Shown piece by piece: positions 46,239 to 56,091 of a stretch of DNA of 64,000 nt. The stretch spans positions 124,001 to 188,000 of the forward strand of contig NZ_RQGD01000034.1 in NCBI RefSeq assembly GCF_004770745.1, given 5' to 3'. The notes under the pieces are model-generated. The model was not told the DNA's origin, searched no databases, and saw only the letters and a list, made by a program, of their open reading frames with translations. The translations under genes were made by a program, and so were the position numbers. Origin of the DNA: Leptospira ognonensis. GTDB taxonomy: Bacteria > Spirochaetota > Leptospiria > Leptospirales > Leptospiraceae. Each line of letters starts with the position of its first letter. Position 1 is the stretch's first letter.

Positions 46239-46841
46239 ATGAAACATCCTATGGTACAATTTATCCGAAGATTTTCCCTTACGCTCATTTTACTGTCCGT
46301 CCTTACGAATTGTGGATACAATCGCATCCAAGAATTAGATGAAGAAGTTGTAGCTGCGTGGGCAGAAGTGCTTAACCAATACAAACGAAGAGATGACCTA
46401 GTTCCTAATTTGGTTGCTGCCACAAAAGGTTTTGCGAAACAAGAAAAAGAGATCATGCAAGGGATCGCTGATGCCAGATCGAAATTGGGTTCAATTCAGG
46501 CTACGCCTGAACTACTTAAAGATCCTGAAGCGTTTGCAAAGTTTACGAAAGCCCAAGGAGAGCTAGGTGGATTCCTCGGAAGACTCATGTCGATCCAAGA
46601 AAATTATCCAGAATTAAAATCAAGCCAGCTTTTCTCTGATTTGACAGCCCAATTAGAAGGAACTGAAAATCGAATCACAGTGGCTCGAAATCGATTTATC
46701 AAAGCGACAAAAGATTACAATATCTTTATCAGACAATTTCCAGAAGTTTTGACGGCAAAGGCTTTTGGATACGCCGCAAAACCTACGTTCACTGTTGAAG
46801 ACGTAAAGAAAGTAGAAAACGCACCTAAAATCGAATTCTAA
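46239..46841 (+). CDS. lemA: LemA-family lipoprotein
   Basis: 200-residue LemA-type protein. The N-terminal signal peptide ends in TNC (Cys ~25), predicting a lipoprotein instead of the usual TM-anchored form. The family core is NRIQELDEEVVAAWAEVLNQ, YKRRDDLVPNLVAATKGFA, and further LxTAxENRIxVARNR-like wording (GTENRITVARNRFIKATKDYN). LemA has a helical-bundle ectodomain of unknown biochemical role. Its last four bases overlap the convergent MBOAT gene. Confidence 0.9.
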   Translation: MKHPMVQFIRRFSLTLILLSVLTNCGYNRIQELDEEVVAAWAEVLNQYKRRDDLVPNLVAATKGFAKQEKEIMQGIADARSKLGSIQATPELLKDPEAFAKFTKAQGELGGFLGRLMSIQENYPELKSSQLFSDLTAQLEGTENRITVARNRFIKATKDYNIFIRQFPEVLTAKAFGYAAKPTFTVEDVKKVENAPKIEF

Positions 46842-48268
46842 AACTGAAAATACACGAACGGGCTAGAAACCGTAACACTGTATATTAAAAACGCTGTGAT
46901 GTACATCACAGCGCATACTGTATAAAGAATGAATGGCCGATTCATAATAAAGTCAAAAGCATCCTCTTTGTTGTTTTGAACGATATCCACAAAAAATAAG
47001 AAGCCAATGACAGCGATTAGTTCTAGAGGAACTGCCTGAAATTTACCTTCCGAGAGCGTAAATGCCTGTTTGATCATCTGGAAAGAGACATTGATTCCTT
47101 GAGGGATTGTTTCTGTAGGTCTTGCTCGAAAGAAAAAGATCGCGAAGAGAAAGATAGACAGAGGATATATGGGTTGTAGCCAACGAGGCACTTTCTCCCA
47201 GCCATTTTTTATAATTTTAAATTTAAATAAGAATTTTTCGACTACCATCATGAAGGCATGCGTTGCTCCCCATAATACATAAGTCCAATCCGCGCCGTGC
47301 CAAATCCCTGAAACAAAAGTAGTGATAAAAAGATTTAAGAAAGAAAAAAATTCGCCTCTTCTGTTTCCGCCCAGCGTGATATAAACATAATCTCTTAGCC
47401 AGGAAGAAAAGGAGATATGCCATCTTCGCCAAAGCTCTGTTAGGGTGCCAGAAAGATATGGCCTATCAAAATTTTTAGGTATATGAAAACCTAAAATTCT
47501 TCCTGTTCCAATCGCAATGTCCGAGTAACCGGAAAAATCGCAATAGATTTGAACTCCGAAAAGAAGTGCGGAAACCCAAAGCGCCGCACCACTGAAAGCA
47601 GTCGGATCAGCAAAAACCGGATCAATTACTGCAGTAATGGGATCAGCAATAAACGTCTTTTTGAATACACCCCAGAAAAATTGTTTTAAACCTTGGTTGA
47701 GATTGTCTTTTTGAAATTCTTTTGGTTCTAAAAATTGATGTAGTACGTCGCTTGCTCTAAGGATAGGACCTGCCACCAACTGAGGAAAAAAGGATAAAAA
47801 CAATCCAAAATGAAATATGGATTTTGCAGGTTGAACAACACCTCGATAGACATCCACGGCATAAGAAACCGCTTGTAATGTAAAGAAGCTGATTCCCATG
47901 GGAAGGATGATTCCGATCAACGGCACGTATCCAGGATCGCATGCTTGTAGACCGAGATATAAATTCCAAGAGGAGATCGTGAAGTCCAGATATTTGAATG
48001 CAAATAAAAGTCCTAGGTTTCCCCAAATCGAAACACTTAGCCAAAAGATTTTCTGATTTTTACTTTCAGTTTTCACCATATAGTCTACAGCGAGCTTCGT
48101 AAGAACAAAGGAAAAAATAAGTAAAATCAAAAAAGGAACTTTAAAAATCGCGTAGAAATATAGACTAACTATAAAGAGTAGGATTCCTTGAAATCGTTTC
48201 GGCAATACGAAATATAAAAATATGACGATAGGTGCAAAGATAAAGTAATGCGTTGAATTAAATAGCAT
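46838..48268 (-). CDS. MBOAT O-acyltransferase (AlgI type)
   Basis: 476-residue membrane-bound O-acyltransferase with about 11-12 TM helices. Diagnostic segments: PLIGIILPMGISFFTLQAVSY, FFPQLVAGPILRASD, FDRPYLSGTLTELWRRWHIS (the conserved Trp/Arg block), LRDYVYITLGGNRRGE and the catalytic His in FVSGIWHGADWTYVLWG. It transfers acetyl or acyl groups to a cell-surface polymer. Its partner is the adjacent SGNH-like protein (one-base overlap, TAATG), the same pairing as AlgI with AlgJ/AlgX, so acylation of LPS O-antigen or an exopolysaccharide in the periplasm is likely. The actual acceptor is not known. Confidence 0.93.
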   Translation of the reverse strand: MLFNSTHYFIFAPIVIFLYFVLPKRFQGILLFIVSLYFYAIFKVPFLILLIFSFVLTKLAVDYMVKTESKNQKIFWLSVSIWGNLGLLFAFKYLDFTISSWNLYLGLQACDPGYVPLIGIILPMGISFFTLQAVSYAVDVYRGVVQPAKSIFHFGLFLSFFPQLVAGPILRASDVLHQFLEPKEFQKDNLNQGLKQFFWGVFKKTFIADPITAVIDPVFADPTAFSGAALWVSALLFGVQIYCDFSGYSDIAIGTGRILGFHIPKNFDRPYLSGTLTELWRRWHISFSSWLRDYVYITLGGNRRGEFFSFLNLFITTFVSGIWHGADWTYVLWGATHAFMMVVEKFLFKFKIIKNGWEKVPRWLQPIYPLSIFLFAIFFFRARPTETIPQGINVSFQMIKQAFTLSEGKFQAVPLELIAVIGFLFFVDIVQNNKEDAFDFIMNRPFILYTVCAVMYITAFLIYSVTVSSPFVYFQF

Positions 48269-49515
48269 TATCTGGTCGCTCCCAATACTGATTTGAGTGA
48301 TTCAGCGACCCATTTATTGCCTTCCTTTGTTAGGTGGCCATCTCCTGGGATAAAGTAGTCTCGAATCGAACTAAAGGATACTTTTCCATCAACAGAAATT
48401 GGAGAACCACACATTTTATTCGTGTATGGAGTTAAATCGATCAAACCAATGCCTCTGGAATTCCAAAATTTCTTCGCGCGGATCGCATAATTTCCTAGTG
48501 GATGGTATTTCCCATTTAAATAACAATAGATTTCTTCAACTTGAACAGGAATGACGATTGGGCGTAATCGAAAGTTATATTTTTTACTTAAGGTGATCAT
48601 ACGTTCGTAAGCCCTGATAGTCGTTGGCGTAAGCTCTGGAAGGGTTTTTGAATCCGGAGGATGGTCTATGCACGTAAATTGTTCTACGGGAATAGGTTCG
48701 GGACAAGAATGTTCAATCTCTAGTTTTTTAGAAGTGCATTTGTTTCGTTTGGCTTCTTGGAAAAAGGAATCATAAATATAATCGGAAGGGTTCCTTATGG
48801 CAGCTTGCCATTCAAGAGAAAATGCATTTTTATTTTGCGCCCATATAACCAAAGTTTGTTCGTATGCCAGTTTTAGCGCTTGTAGGAAAAATGAAATTCG
48901 AGTGGCTTCAAATTGAAGTCGAAAATTGGATTTCCATCTTTCATCATTTTCGTGCATCGCATCAAGTTCATCATCGGGAAGGATCCCTTGGTTTCTTAAA
49001 ACTTCAGGCATTGCAAAATCGTTAGGTGATATAAAAAATAAAACTTCCTTAATGTTCGTTACTTTTTGGGATATATCTTCAAGACGTTTGGCATCACCAA
49101 GCGAGCCATAAGCATCCACACCTAAATTCAGTGATTGATAGACTTCTTCATTAATCTTGATCCTGTTAAGAAGTGAGCAAAAGGTTTCCTCGTCGGAGAC
49201 TCCAAATCCCATGACCATACTGTCGCCTAAACAAAATAATTTCGGCCGCTGACTTTCTGGTTCCTCTTTTCCTCTAAGTCCAAGAGAGTTGGTGGTAAAT
49301 CGACCCTCCCATGCGCCTGCGTAGTGCTTGATGTAGCGGCTTTCATTTGGTTGTAACGTGACTCCGTAGTCGGGATGGTAGGCATGAAGTAATTTGACGT
49401 CTCGGTAATATTGGAGTGATGCTGGATTGAATCCTATAAGTAAGAGTTCGGTACCAAGAATTGTCGCGATTGAAAAAATGGCGAAGGTTCCGAATTTCTG
49501 CAAAAACGACTTCAT
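48268..49515 (-). CDS. SGNH/GDSL-like esterase partner of MBOAT
   Basis: 415-residue protein with an N-terminal TM anchor (about 10-30) and an SGNH-hydrolase domain facing the periplasm. Block I is FCLGDSMVMGFG (Ser99), block II/III-like turns are NSLGLRG and SPNDFAM, and the last block GDGHLTKEGNKW has Asp392 and His394. Together with the MBOAT gene that follows directly, it is best read as the periplasmic transferase/esterase of a polymer acylation system. Cysteines at ~95, 280 and 290 are of unclear role. No exact family name. Confidence 0.82.
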   Translation of the reverse strand: MKSFLQKFGTFAIFSIATILGTELLLIGFNPASLQYYRDVKLLHAYHPDYGVTLQPNESRYIKHYAGAWEGRFTTNSLGLRGKEEPESQRPKLFCLGDSMVMGFGVSDEETFCSLLNRIKINEEVYQSLNLGVDAYGSLGDAKRLEDISQKVTNIKEVLFFISPNDFAMPEVLRNQGILPDDELDAMHENDERWKSNFRLQFEATRISFFLQALKLAYEQTLVIWAQNKNAFSLEWQAAIRNPSDYIYDSFFQEAKRNKCTSKKLEIEHSCPEPIPVEQFTCIDHPPDSKTLPELTPTTIRAYERMITLSKKYNFRLRPIVIPVQVEEIYCYLNGKYHPLGNYAIRAKKFWNSRGIGLIDLTPYTNKMCGSPISVDGKVSFSSIRDYFIPGDGHLTKEGNKWVAESLKSVLGATR

Positions 49516-49564
49516 CCCTCTAAAATTTTAGAAATGGCTAGAGACGCAAGCATTTCAGACGAAA

Positions 49565-50245
49565 CTATAGGATTCGTTCAATGAGAAGATAGAAGAAAGT
49601 AAGGCTACCCAAGTATTGGATCATGATCAAAAATCCTATACTCATCTGAATTAGAAAATGACTCTGAGAGAAACCTTGGTAGGCAAGGTAAGTTACCACA
49701 CCCAGAATCATTTCTGGGATAAGTACATATATAGCCATGCCACTGACTTTCGTAACATTTTGTGCATACCATGAGTTTAGCATCCAAGACGTAGCTTCCG
49801 CTCCGCCAAAGACGACTAAGGATAGGGAAGCAACCCAGAGGCACGTGCCTATAATGGATACAGACCGTTCTTCCAACTTGATTCCAGTGTAAACTAAAAT
49901 GAATAGGGGGATGGCCCACAAGCCAGCCATATATCCGGATACTGTACCGATCTTAAAGAAACCATCCTCAGGAAAAACTAACACGCCCAAAACATCGGAT
50001 AGAAACCAATCAGGGAAGACAAGGAAGACAGAAAGGGGAAATAAAAATTTCCAAATCTGAAAAGGAGTAAACCATCTAAAAGTTTTGGATAATATAACTA
50101 AGACTATGTGAAATAATGCAGTGAGACTTGCAAATTTGATTCCTGGCTCTAAGTTTACATATCTCATTGTAAGTAGAGAAATGATTCCAAACGAAACAAA
50201 AAAAACAAATAATAATGATTCTTCAAGGATGGGTAACTTTTTCAT
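49565..50245 (-). CDS. unknown inner-membrane protein
   Basis: 226-residue hydrophobic protein with seven predicted TM helices and almost no loops. It has no recognisable catalytic motif. It is 49 bases upstream of the SGNH-like gene in the same direction, so it may belong to the acylation operon, but nothing in its sequence shows a function. A tRNA-Val gene follows upstream of its start. Confidence 0.6.
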   Translation of the reverse strand: MKKLPILEESLLFVFFVSFGIISLLTMRYVNLEPGIKFASLTALFHIVLVILSKTFRWFTPFQIWKFLFPLSVFLVFPDWFLSDVLGVLVFPEDGFFKIGTVSGYMAGLWAIPLFILVYTGIKLEERSVSIIGTCLWVASLSLVVFGGAEATSWMLNSWYAQNVTKVSGMAIYVLIPEMILGVVTYLAYQGFSQSHFLIQMSIGFLIMIQYLGSLTFFYLLIERIL

Positions 50246-50311
50246 ATGACAGAAAATAAAGTAACATTCTGATTCTGAAAAGCAATCTAATTTCTGGGGA
50301 AAAATGGCGTT

Positions 50312-50389
<78 letters not shown>

Positions 50390-50403
50390 AACGTAGTACC
50401 AAT

Positions 50404-51711
50404 TCACCAGAGCAGTCGATATCGTAAAGTAGGTTTTCCCTGCGAATCGAAGTTACGGAAATAACTGAAAAATTCGTCCTCCAGGCCGTGTTTTCTCTTC
50501 GGTAATTTCCTACCTAAGAGTATGAGTTCATCTTTCGCCCTTGAAATGCCGACGTAAAGGATTCGTCGCTCCTCTTCGAGTAGGGTGTTGTCCATGGATT
50601 CGGGCATCGACCATCCCGCGCTCAGATCTAATATCACGGTACGATATTCTAAGCCCTTGGCCGCATGAATGGTAGTAATTTTTTTCTCTGGGATCCCGGA
50701 TTGAATCCATTCTTTCCTTCGAAAATTTGATCTAACAAGCATTATCGATTCTTTATCCTCCATTAGCGCTTTCTCTAATTTTTGAACCATATTGTATCGA
50801 TCTGACTTGGGATTCTCCATCGTGAATTGCAACACTGAGGCATTTCCGTTTCTATGCGATTTGACAATCTTTGAAATTTTAGATTTATTTTTCTGAAGAG
50901 CATGAGTAGAAAGATCAATGATTCCCTTTAGAGATCTGTAATTTGTAGTAAGGAAAAATTGTTCTGTTTTATTAAAGTAAGTAGGAAAATTAAGAAATGG
51001 CTCTGGTGTTGCTCCGCGAAAACCATAGATTGCCTGCCAGTCATCACCAACCACTATTAGGTTTGGCGGCCGAATTTGTTGCAAGATTTTCAATTGAGTC
51101 GTATCCGTATCTTGAAACTCATCCACAATTACGGAATCAAACAATGAAGGTAAAATGTGTGTCCAATTTTCCTTGTTTTCCAATCCATTGAGAGTGATCA
51201 AGGGAAGGTCTTCAAATTCCAATAAATTTTCTTTCGCTTTCCATGTACTGAGTGCCTTAATATACTTCTCATATATTTCTGGATGTTCTGACTTAAAATA
51301 ATAAGCATTCTGACGGAAAAGGATGGAAAACGGTGTGCCGCCGATTTTAAATCGGTCCTTATACAGAAAATCAATTGTGAAAGCTTCGAGTTGCTTTTTT
51401 TCAATGATCCGCATCGGAGATTTGCTATAAATTGGATGATAAGATTTAATCATTTGATAGCAGAACGCATGAAAGGTTAAAATTATATATCGGTCTGATA
51501 AAAGATTTTGAAGGATTCGATTCTGAAATTCTTCTGCTGCTTTGTTTGTGAAGGTGACTATGAGAGTTCGATCAGGTCTGATGCCACCTTTGCGCTCTTG
51601 TTCCGCAAGTAATCCGATCATAGTCGCTGTTTTCCCTGATCCAGCAGCCGCGATGACTTGTTTCACAGGTGCATTGGATTTGATGACAGCTTTTTGTTCC
51701 TCATTCCACAT
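50404..51711 (-). CDS. compact UvrD/Rep-like DNA helicase
   Basis: 435-residue superfamily 1A helicase, much shorter than UvrD, Rep or PcrA (650-720). All core motifs are present: Q-motif NEEQKAVI, Walker A AAAGSGKT, Ia LIVTFTNKAAEEF, II IVDEFQDTD, III VGDDWQAIYGFRG, IV-like TTNYRS, V IHAAKGLEYRTVIL and VI EERRILYVGISRAKDEL. What is missing is mainly the 2B subdomain and part of 1B. It should still be a 3'-5' DNA translocase; the small size suggests a specialised or partner-dependent role. Its start is 39 bases from the end of the upstream TonB-receptor operon. Confidence 0.88.
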   Translation of the reverse strand: MWNEEQKAVIKSNAPVKQVIAAAGSGKTATMIGLLAEQERKGGIRPDRTLIVTFTNKAAEEFQNRILQNLLSDRYIILTFHAFCYQMIKSYHPIYSKSPMRIIEKKQLEAFTIDFLYKDRFKIGGTPFSILFRQNAYYFKSEHPEIYEKYIKALSTWKAKENLLEFEDLPLITLNGLENKENWTHILPSLFDSVIVDEFQDTDTTQLKILQQIRPPNLIVVGDDWQAIYGFRGATPEPFLNFPTYFNKTEQFFLTTNYRSLKGIIDLSTHALQKNKSKISKIVKSHRNGNASVLQFTMENPKSDRYNMVQKLEKALMEDKESIMLVRSNFRRKEWIQSGIPEKKITTIHAAKGLEYRTVILDLSAGWSMPESMDNTLLEEERRILYVGISRAKDELILLGRKLPKRKHGLEDEFFSYFRNFDSQGKPTLRYRLLW

Positions 51712-51750
51712 AAGGAATAAGGTCCAAAAATTAGTTTATTTATAAAAAAA

Positions 51751-54543
51751 TTAAAACACGGCACGCATTTGTAGCCAGTAAGTTCTACCTTCATAGGTTG
51801 GTGTTCCCGCAGCAAGTGAAACATCTCCTGCGATACTATTGATCGGATATAATACTTTAGAGTCTAAAATATTTTTTATGCTGAGCACTATCGAAACCGA
51901 GTCATTAACTGAATATTGAAGAGAAACATTTATCAAATGTTTTCCTCTTACGTTCGCGCCTGTTGGAGCGAACCAATTATAATAATATAAATGGTTGATA
52001 CCGATCGAATATTTATCAGTGGGGATGATTTGCAAATGACTCCTTGTGATATTTTCTGGATATGCTTTGAAATGTTTATTTCGTGTGTCGCTTGTTAAAT
52101 ATTGAGAGGAATGTAGTTCTGTACTTGCACCAAGAACCTTAACTATCGAATGGCTGACACCGATATGGAAGAATTTATGTTCGTAAGCGACACTTACTTC
52201 AGCACCACCTTGCCTGAGTAAACCTGGTGTATTCCGAAAGAAAAAATATCCCTTCCAATCACCAGGTTCATCCGTTCCAATTTTGGGCGCTGAATTTGTA
52301 TCTGGATTTGGATAGATGACTCCTACATCTATGACGTTCTGAATCATATTATAGAATAAAACAGCATCTGTACTCAGTTTGTTTTTATGTTTATATTTTG
52401 TCGCGAATTCAATACTCCGCATTTTTTCTGGTTTGGCTTGCGGGATATTTTGGAAAATTGTGGGATTTTTATTATTGTCGACATTTGGAACTTGAGCAAG
52501 CTCAACTTGATTGAAATTATCACTTCTTAGCAATCCATCTTTTTGGTATCCACCAGTGTAGGAAACTCCTACTGCACCTCGAAAGCCCTCCTGATAGGAG
52601 AGACGAAACTTTAAATCATTATTTGGTGAAACGGTAGTACCGATCCGGGGGGAGAAGTTTGAGCCCCAGAATGGATGCTTGTCATAACGTACGGCAGCAA
52701 AGATATCCCATTTTTCGTTTAACTTATGGGCATCTTCCATAAAAAAACTGGCAACAGGGATCGTATTCGTAAAAACAAATTTATTTGTCTCATTTACACG
52801 GTAGGGAGAGGGCACACCTTCTTCGATTTTGTAAAAATTGGCTGGCTCTGCTTTATTTACGATAAAATTGTTACCATCTGAATCCATCCGACCTAAATCG
52901 TACTTTCGGTATTCCAATCCAATCGCCAAATTATTCTTAGACGAAACTGTCCAATTTAAAATTCCAGACCCACCATACCGATTCTCTCTTGTGCCAGCTA
53001 ATCTAACTCCAGAATGCGATTGAAACCCAAAGTCGTCCTGCGTATAAAAAAGTCTTGTAGTGAATTTTAACTGCTCAGAAAATTCGTGTAAATAGGAAAT
53101 GGCTCCGTTTCGTATTTTGCTGATTGCCTCATTTCGATCCCGATAAAAGTTATAAAGATCTCGCCTTTGGTCAGCGAACATCGTATTAATTTTTAAACCT
53201 TTGTATTCAATTTGACCATGCATCATTTCATTTTGATTTCGGTCCACCCGGTTTCCACTAGCAGCAGCTATGTTTCCATAGAAGTTACTCCCAAATTGAG
53301 AGCTTGTTTTTAAAGCTTGGATTTCTCTCGGATCAGTTATAAGTTCTAGACCTTGGATTTCAGCGCCCTCATAGGTTCTCTGTCTCGTCCAACCCTCACT
53401 TCTTATTTTTTGACCCTCATACTGCATCTTAGAAAGATAAAAGTATGTCTTTAATTCCGGAATGATCTTTCCATTGTTTCCCGATTGAATATTAAAATTA
53501 CGAAAACCATCCTTGCCTCCTCCCATTTGAATGGCTGTATCAGGATTAGACACTCCATTCTTGGTGATGATATTGATAACTCCGAGTAAGGCACCTTGGC
53601 CCAAGGTAACCGAACCTGGACCCCTTATTACTTCAATTCGATCGATATAATCTAAATTGATACTGTTAATAATAGAATCTGGAGGACCAAACTGCCATTC
53701 CGTGTTCATATTTACACCGTTCAATAATAGCAATACTTTTGAATTTGAATCAGGAGCTAAGCCACGAAATCCAGCAATGGAATCATCTTGGTCTTCAACT
53801 TTAAAATAACCTGGTACATACGTCATTAGTAAGTCGTTTATCGTTCTCGCACCTGAAAGTTTAATTTGATTTGAATTGATTACTGTTACAGACACGGGCT
53901 GTTTATCTGCATCCTTAATGACGTTGGATGCAACGGTGATGTTTGTTTCGGAAAGCAATCGAAATACTTCCCGACGTTCCTGTTCTTCTTCCTCTTTCGC
54001 AATTGAAAAATTTCTATAAGTCTTAATCGGAGAATTAAGGATATACTCTTTTATGTTATGAATTCTTCGGATTCGGTTTTGATTGGTGCGCAAACGGATC
54101 ACAATTTTTTTTGCAAATTCATCCCATATGAAATCGTTAGAAGATTCCATTTCCTTTATATCGATAGATAAACCATCTAATTCAGTTAAGATGTTGATTT
54201 GGTTATGGGCATCGATCAGTTCTGCAGTCTCTGCTTTATAGATATGACCGTAAATGCTCCAATTTGGATTGGCATTATAATATCCATCGATGTAAAATTG
54301 ATCAGAAGAGGGGATCGCTTTTTCATGCTCTTCTTCGGTAAGAGTGGCTTGAAATCCTGCTTTTTCCAAATTTTGTTTGAGTGAAAGTCGAAAGTTTTCT
54401 TCTGCTTTTTTATCCTCAATAGAGCCTTCGATAGGCAAAAATTTTCCAATTTTCACGCTTGTGAGACGAATGGCTTCTCCTTGTAAATCCGAAAATAAAT
54501 AATTAATAAAAAAACATAGTATAATATACGTATATAATTTCAT
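51751..54543 (-). CDS. TonB-dependent receptor with N-terminal extra domain
   Basis: 930-residue outer-membrane receptor. A signal peptide (about 1-23) is followed by an extra periplasmic domain (about 25-200) that resembles the one in the other receptor of this operon, then the plug (about 205-330; VSVTVINSNQIKLSGARTIN, RIEVIRGPGSVTLGQGALLG and VINIITKNG) and a 22-strand-type beta-barrel ending in a terminal aromatic residue (AVF). The substrate is unknown; vitamin, siderophore or sugar import is the family range. It is the last gene of the four-gene operon, nine bases after the substrate-binding gene. There is no TonB/ExbBD gene here. Confidence 0.9.
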   Translation of the reverse strand: MKLYTYIILCFFINYLFSDLQGEAIRLTSVKIGKFLPIEGSIEDKKAEENFRLSLKQNLEKAGFQATLTEEEHEKAIPSSDQFYIDGYYNANPNWSIYGHIYKAETAELIDAHNQINILTELDGLSIDIKEMESSNDFIWDEFAKKIVIRLRTNQNRIRRIHNIKEYILNSPIKTYRNFSIAKEEEEQERREVFRLLSETNITVASNVIKDADKQPVSVTVINSNQIKLSGARTINDLLMTYVPGYFKVEDQDDSIAGFRGLAPDSNSKVLLLLNGVNMNTEWQFGPPDSIINSINLDYIDRIEVIRGPGSVTLGQGALLGVINIITKNGVSNPDTAIQMGGGKDGFRNFNIQSGNNGKIIPELKTYFYLSKMQYEGQKIRSEGWTRQRTYEGAEIQGLELITDPREIQALKTSSQFGSNFYGNIAAASGNRVDRNQNEMMHGQIEYKGLKINTMFADQRRDLYNFYRDRNEAISKIRNGAISYLHEFSEQLKFTTRLFYTQDDFGFQSHSGVRLAGTRENRYGGSGILNWTVSSKNNLAIGLEYRKYDLGRMDSDGNNFIVNKAEPANFYKIEEGVPSPYRVNETNKFVFTNTIPVASFFMEDAHKLNEKWDIFAAVRYDKHPFWGSNFSPRIGTTVSPNNDLKFRLSYQEGFRGAVGVSYTGGYQKDGLLRSDNFNQVELAQVPNVDNNKNPTIFQNIPQAKPEKMRSIEFATKYKHKNKLSTDAVLFYNMIQNVIDVGVIYPNPDTNSAPKIGTDEPGDWKGYFFFRNTPGLLRQGGAEVSVAYEHKFFHIGVSHSIVKVLGASTELHSSQYLTSDTRNKHFKAYPENITRSHLQIIPTDKYSIGINHLYYYNWFAPTGANVRGKHLINVSLQYSVNDSVSIVLSIKNILDSKVLYPINSIAGDVSLAAGTPTYEGRTYWLQMRAVF

Positions 54544-54552
54544 CGAGTATTT

Positions 54553-56088
54553 TTACTTTAATCTTTTTTCTAAATTCCGAATGGCTTCTCTTCTTTTAAT
54601 GGATAAACGTAAGTATTCGATTGCAGTTTTGTCACCTGGATCGAGTAAAAGGACTTTTTCAAAATTGTCGATCGCGGTGTCATAATTTCGATTTTGATAC
54701 TCTTGGATTCCTTCGGGAGTAAGGGAAGAAACTTGACCAAATTCCTTTTTCCGTAGCGCCTCCAATTCATTCTTTGCATTCGTATTTTGTGGGTAAGTAT
54801 GTAAAGAATCCAAAAAAGACCGAATCGCTTCAAAAATATGACCTTGGTTTCTTTGTAAGATTGCCTTCTGTCTTTCTTTTTCGCTTTGACTGATAAGAGA
54901 GTTTTGAACACCCTCGCGTGCTAGGACAAGATTTGGGTTTAGAGATAATGCTTTTTGATATTCGGCTTTGGCTGATGAATAGTTTCCTGCTTCCGAAAAG
55001 TTTTTTGCTTTTTGTAAAATATCCCTAACGAGACTTCCTGAAAGTTTTTCAACCGTTAGCTGTTGGTAGACGATGGCTGATTGGTTCATGGGATCATCTT
55101 TTAAAATGCTCTCAAATATTACCTTACTTGATTTCCACTTTCCCTCATTTAGTAATTGTAAGCCTATGGAAAACAAACGACTCTTCTTGGCTCTTTCCTG
55201 GATTAAAGTTGGGATTTTTATCTTTGATTCTTTTGCAAAATTTTCATTTAATAAGAAATTGAAATGTTTTGGAAGGTGTACCCTCTCTTTTTCACAATTG
55301 GAATTTCCACCTATAATCGCATTAGCCATTTCCCCCGTTTCAATTCCTATTTTTGTATAGTCAGCACTGATGCCAAATGTAGCACCTGATTTAACAAGAG
55401 CGGGAAAGGAACTCATAAGAATGATGGAGTTTTTTTTACTAAATTCGGAAATGGTTTCAAAATTTTCAGAATTGTACAAGGGATCAGAAGAAATAAAAAG
55501 GGCATCCGGATGTTTTTGCATTTCATTCAAATCTTTTTTGAATGATTCCGGCGTTGTTTTCTTTTTCATGAAAAGCAATCTATTTTTTAAATCAGCATGT
55601 TCGCCTTCTTCGGAAGAAAATTCACCTTCCTCGTTGGAATAGAACGAGTAAACGGTTTTTGCATCAGGATAAATATCCTTTAATACATTCAAAAAGGATT
55701 CAACGGGAACATCCATCGTAACACCGCAAATATTCGAAGATTCCAAATCAAGACTTTTGGCATAGGATATCATCGAAAATAAGATCGGTAATTTATGAGT
55801 ATATTCCTGTGCTGCACGCGTAGCTCCCTTCCCAATGGTTATGATCAGTGGAACGCCTTTGTTTTCCAATTCCTGAAAGTAAGTAGCCTGTGATTCATAT
55901 TCAGAGTCGATGATATCTAGATAGTTAATGTGAATCTCATGATTTATACTTGTTTGGATTCCAAACAGTGCCTGTTCGTAAATAGAATTGTCTGATGTCA
56001 ATAATACTTCTATTGGCTTTTTATCAACTCCGCTAACTTGTATTGAAGAGAATGTAAGCAGTAAAAATAGAATGATTCGTAATCGCAT
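54553..56088 (-). CDS. ABC-type substrate-binding protein fused to TPRs
   Basis: 511-residue exported protein. A signal peptide (about 1-20) precedes a periplasmic-binding domain of the ABC_sub_bind type (about 25-300: LIITIGKGATRAAQEY, ICGVTMDVPVESFLNVL, FGISADYTKIGIETGEMAN), followed by a C-terminal TPR array (about 305-505: GKWKSSKVIFESILKDDPMN, GNYSSAKAEYQKALSLNPN, YDTAIDNFEKVLLLDPGD). No ABC permease or ATPase is near, so it is unlikely to be a classical transporter component. It lies 3 bases after the phosphatase gene and 9 before a TonB receptor gene, suggesting a ligand-binding bridge between receptor and sensor. That role is inference. Confidence 0.85.
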   Translation of the reverse strand: MRLRIILFLLLTFSSIQVSGVDKKPIEVLLTSDNSIYEQALFGIQTSINHEIHINYLDIIDSEYESQATYFQELENKGVPLIITIGKGATRAAQEYTHKLPILFSMISYAKSLDLESSNICGVTMDVPVESFLNVLKDIYPDAKTVYSFYSNEEGEFSSEEGEHADLKNRLLFMKKKTTPESFKKDLNEMQKHPDALFISSDPLYNSENFETISEFSKKNSIILMSSFPALVKSGATFGISADYTKIGIETGEMANAIIGGNSNCEKERVHLPKHFNFLLNENFAKESKIKIPTLIQERAKKSRLFSIGLQLLNEGKWKSSKVIFESILKDDPMNQSAIVYQQLTVEKLSGSLVRDILQKAKNFSEAGNYSSAKAEYQKALSLNPNLVLAREGVQNSLISQSEKERQKAILQRNQGHIFEAIRSFLDSLHTYPQNTNAKNELEALRKKEFGQVSSLTPEGIQEYQNRNYDTAIDNFEKVLLLDPGDKTAIEYLRLSIKRREAIRNLEKRLK

Positions 56089-56091
56089 ATT

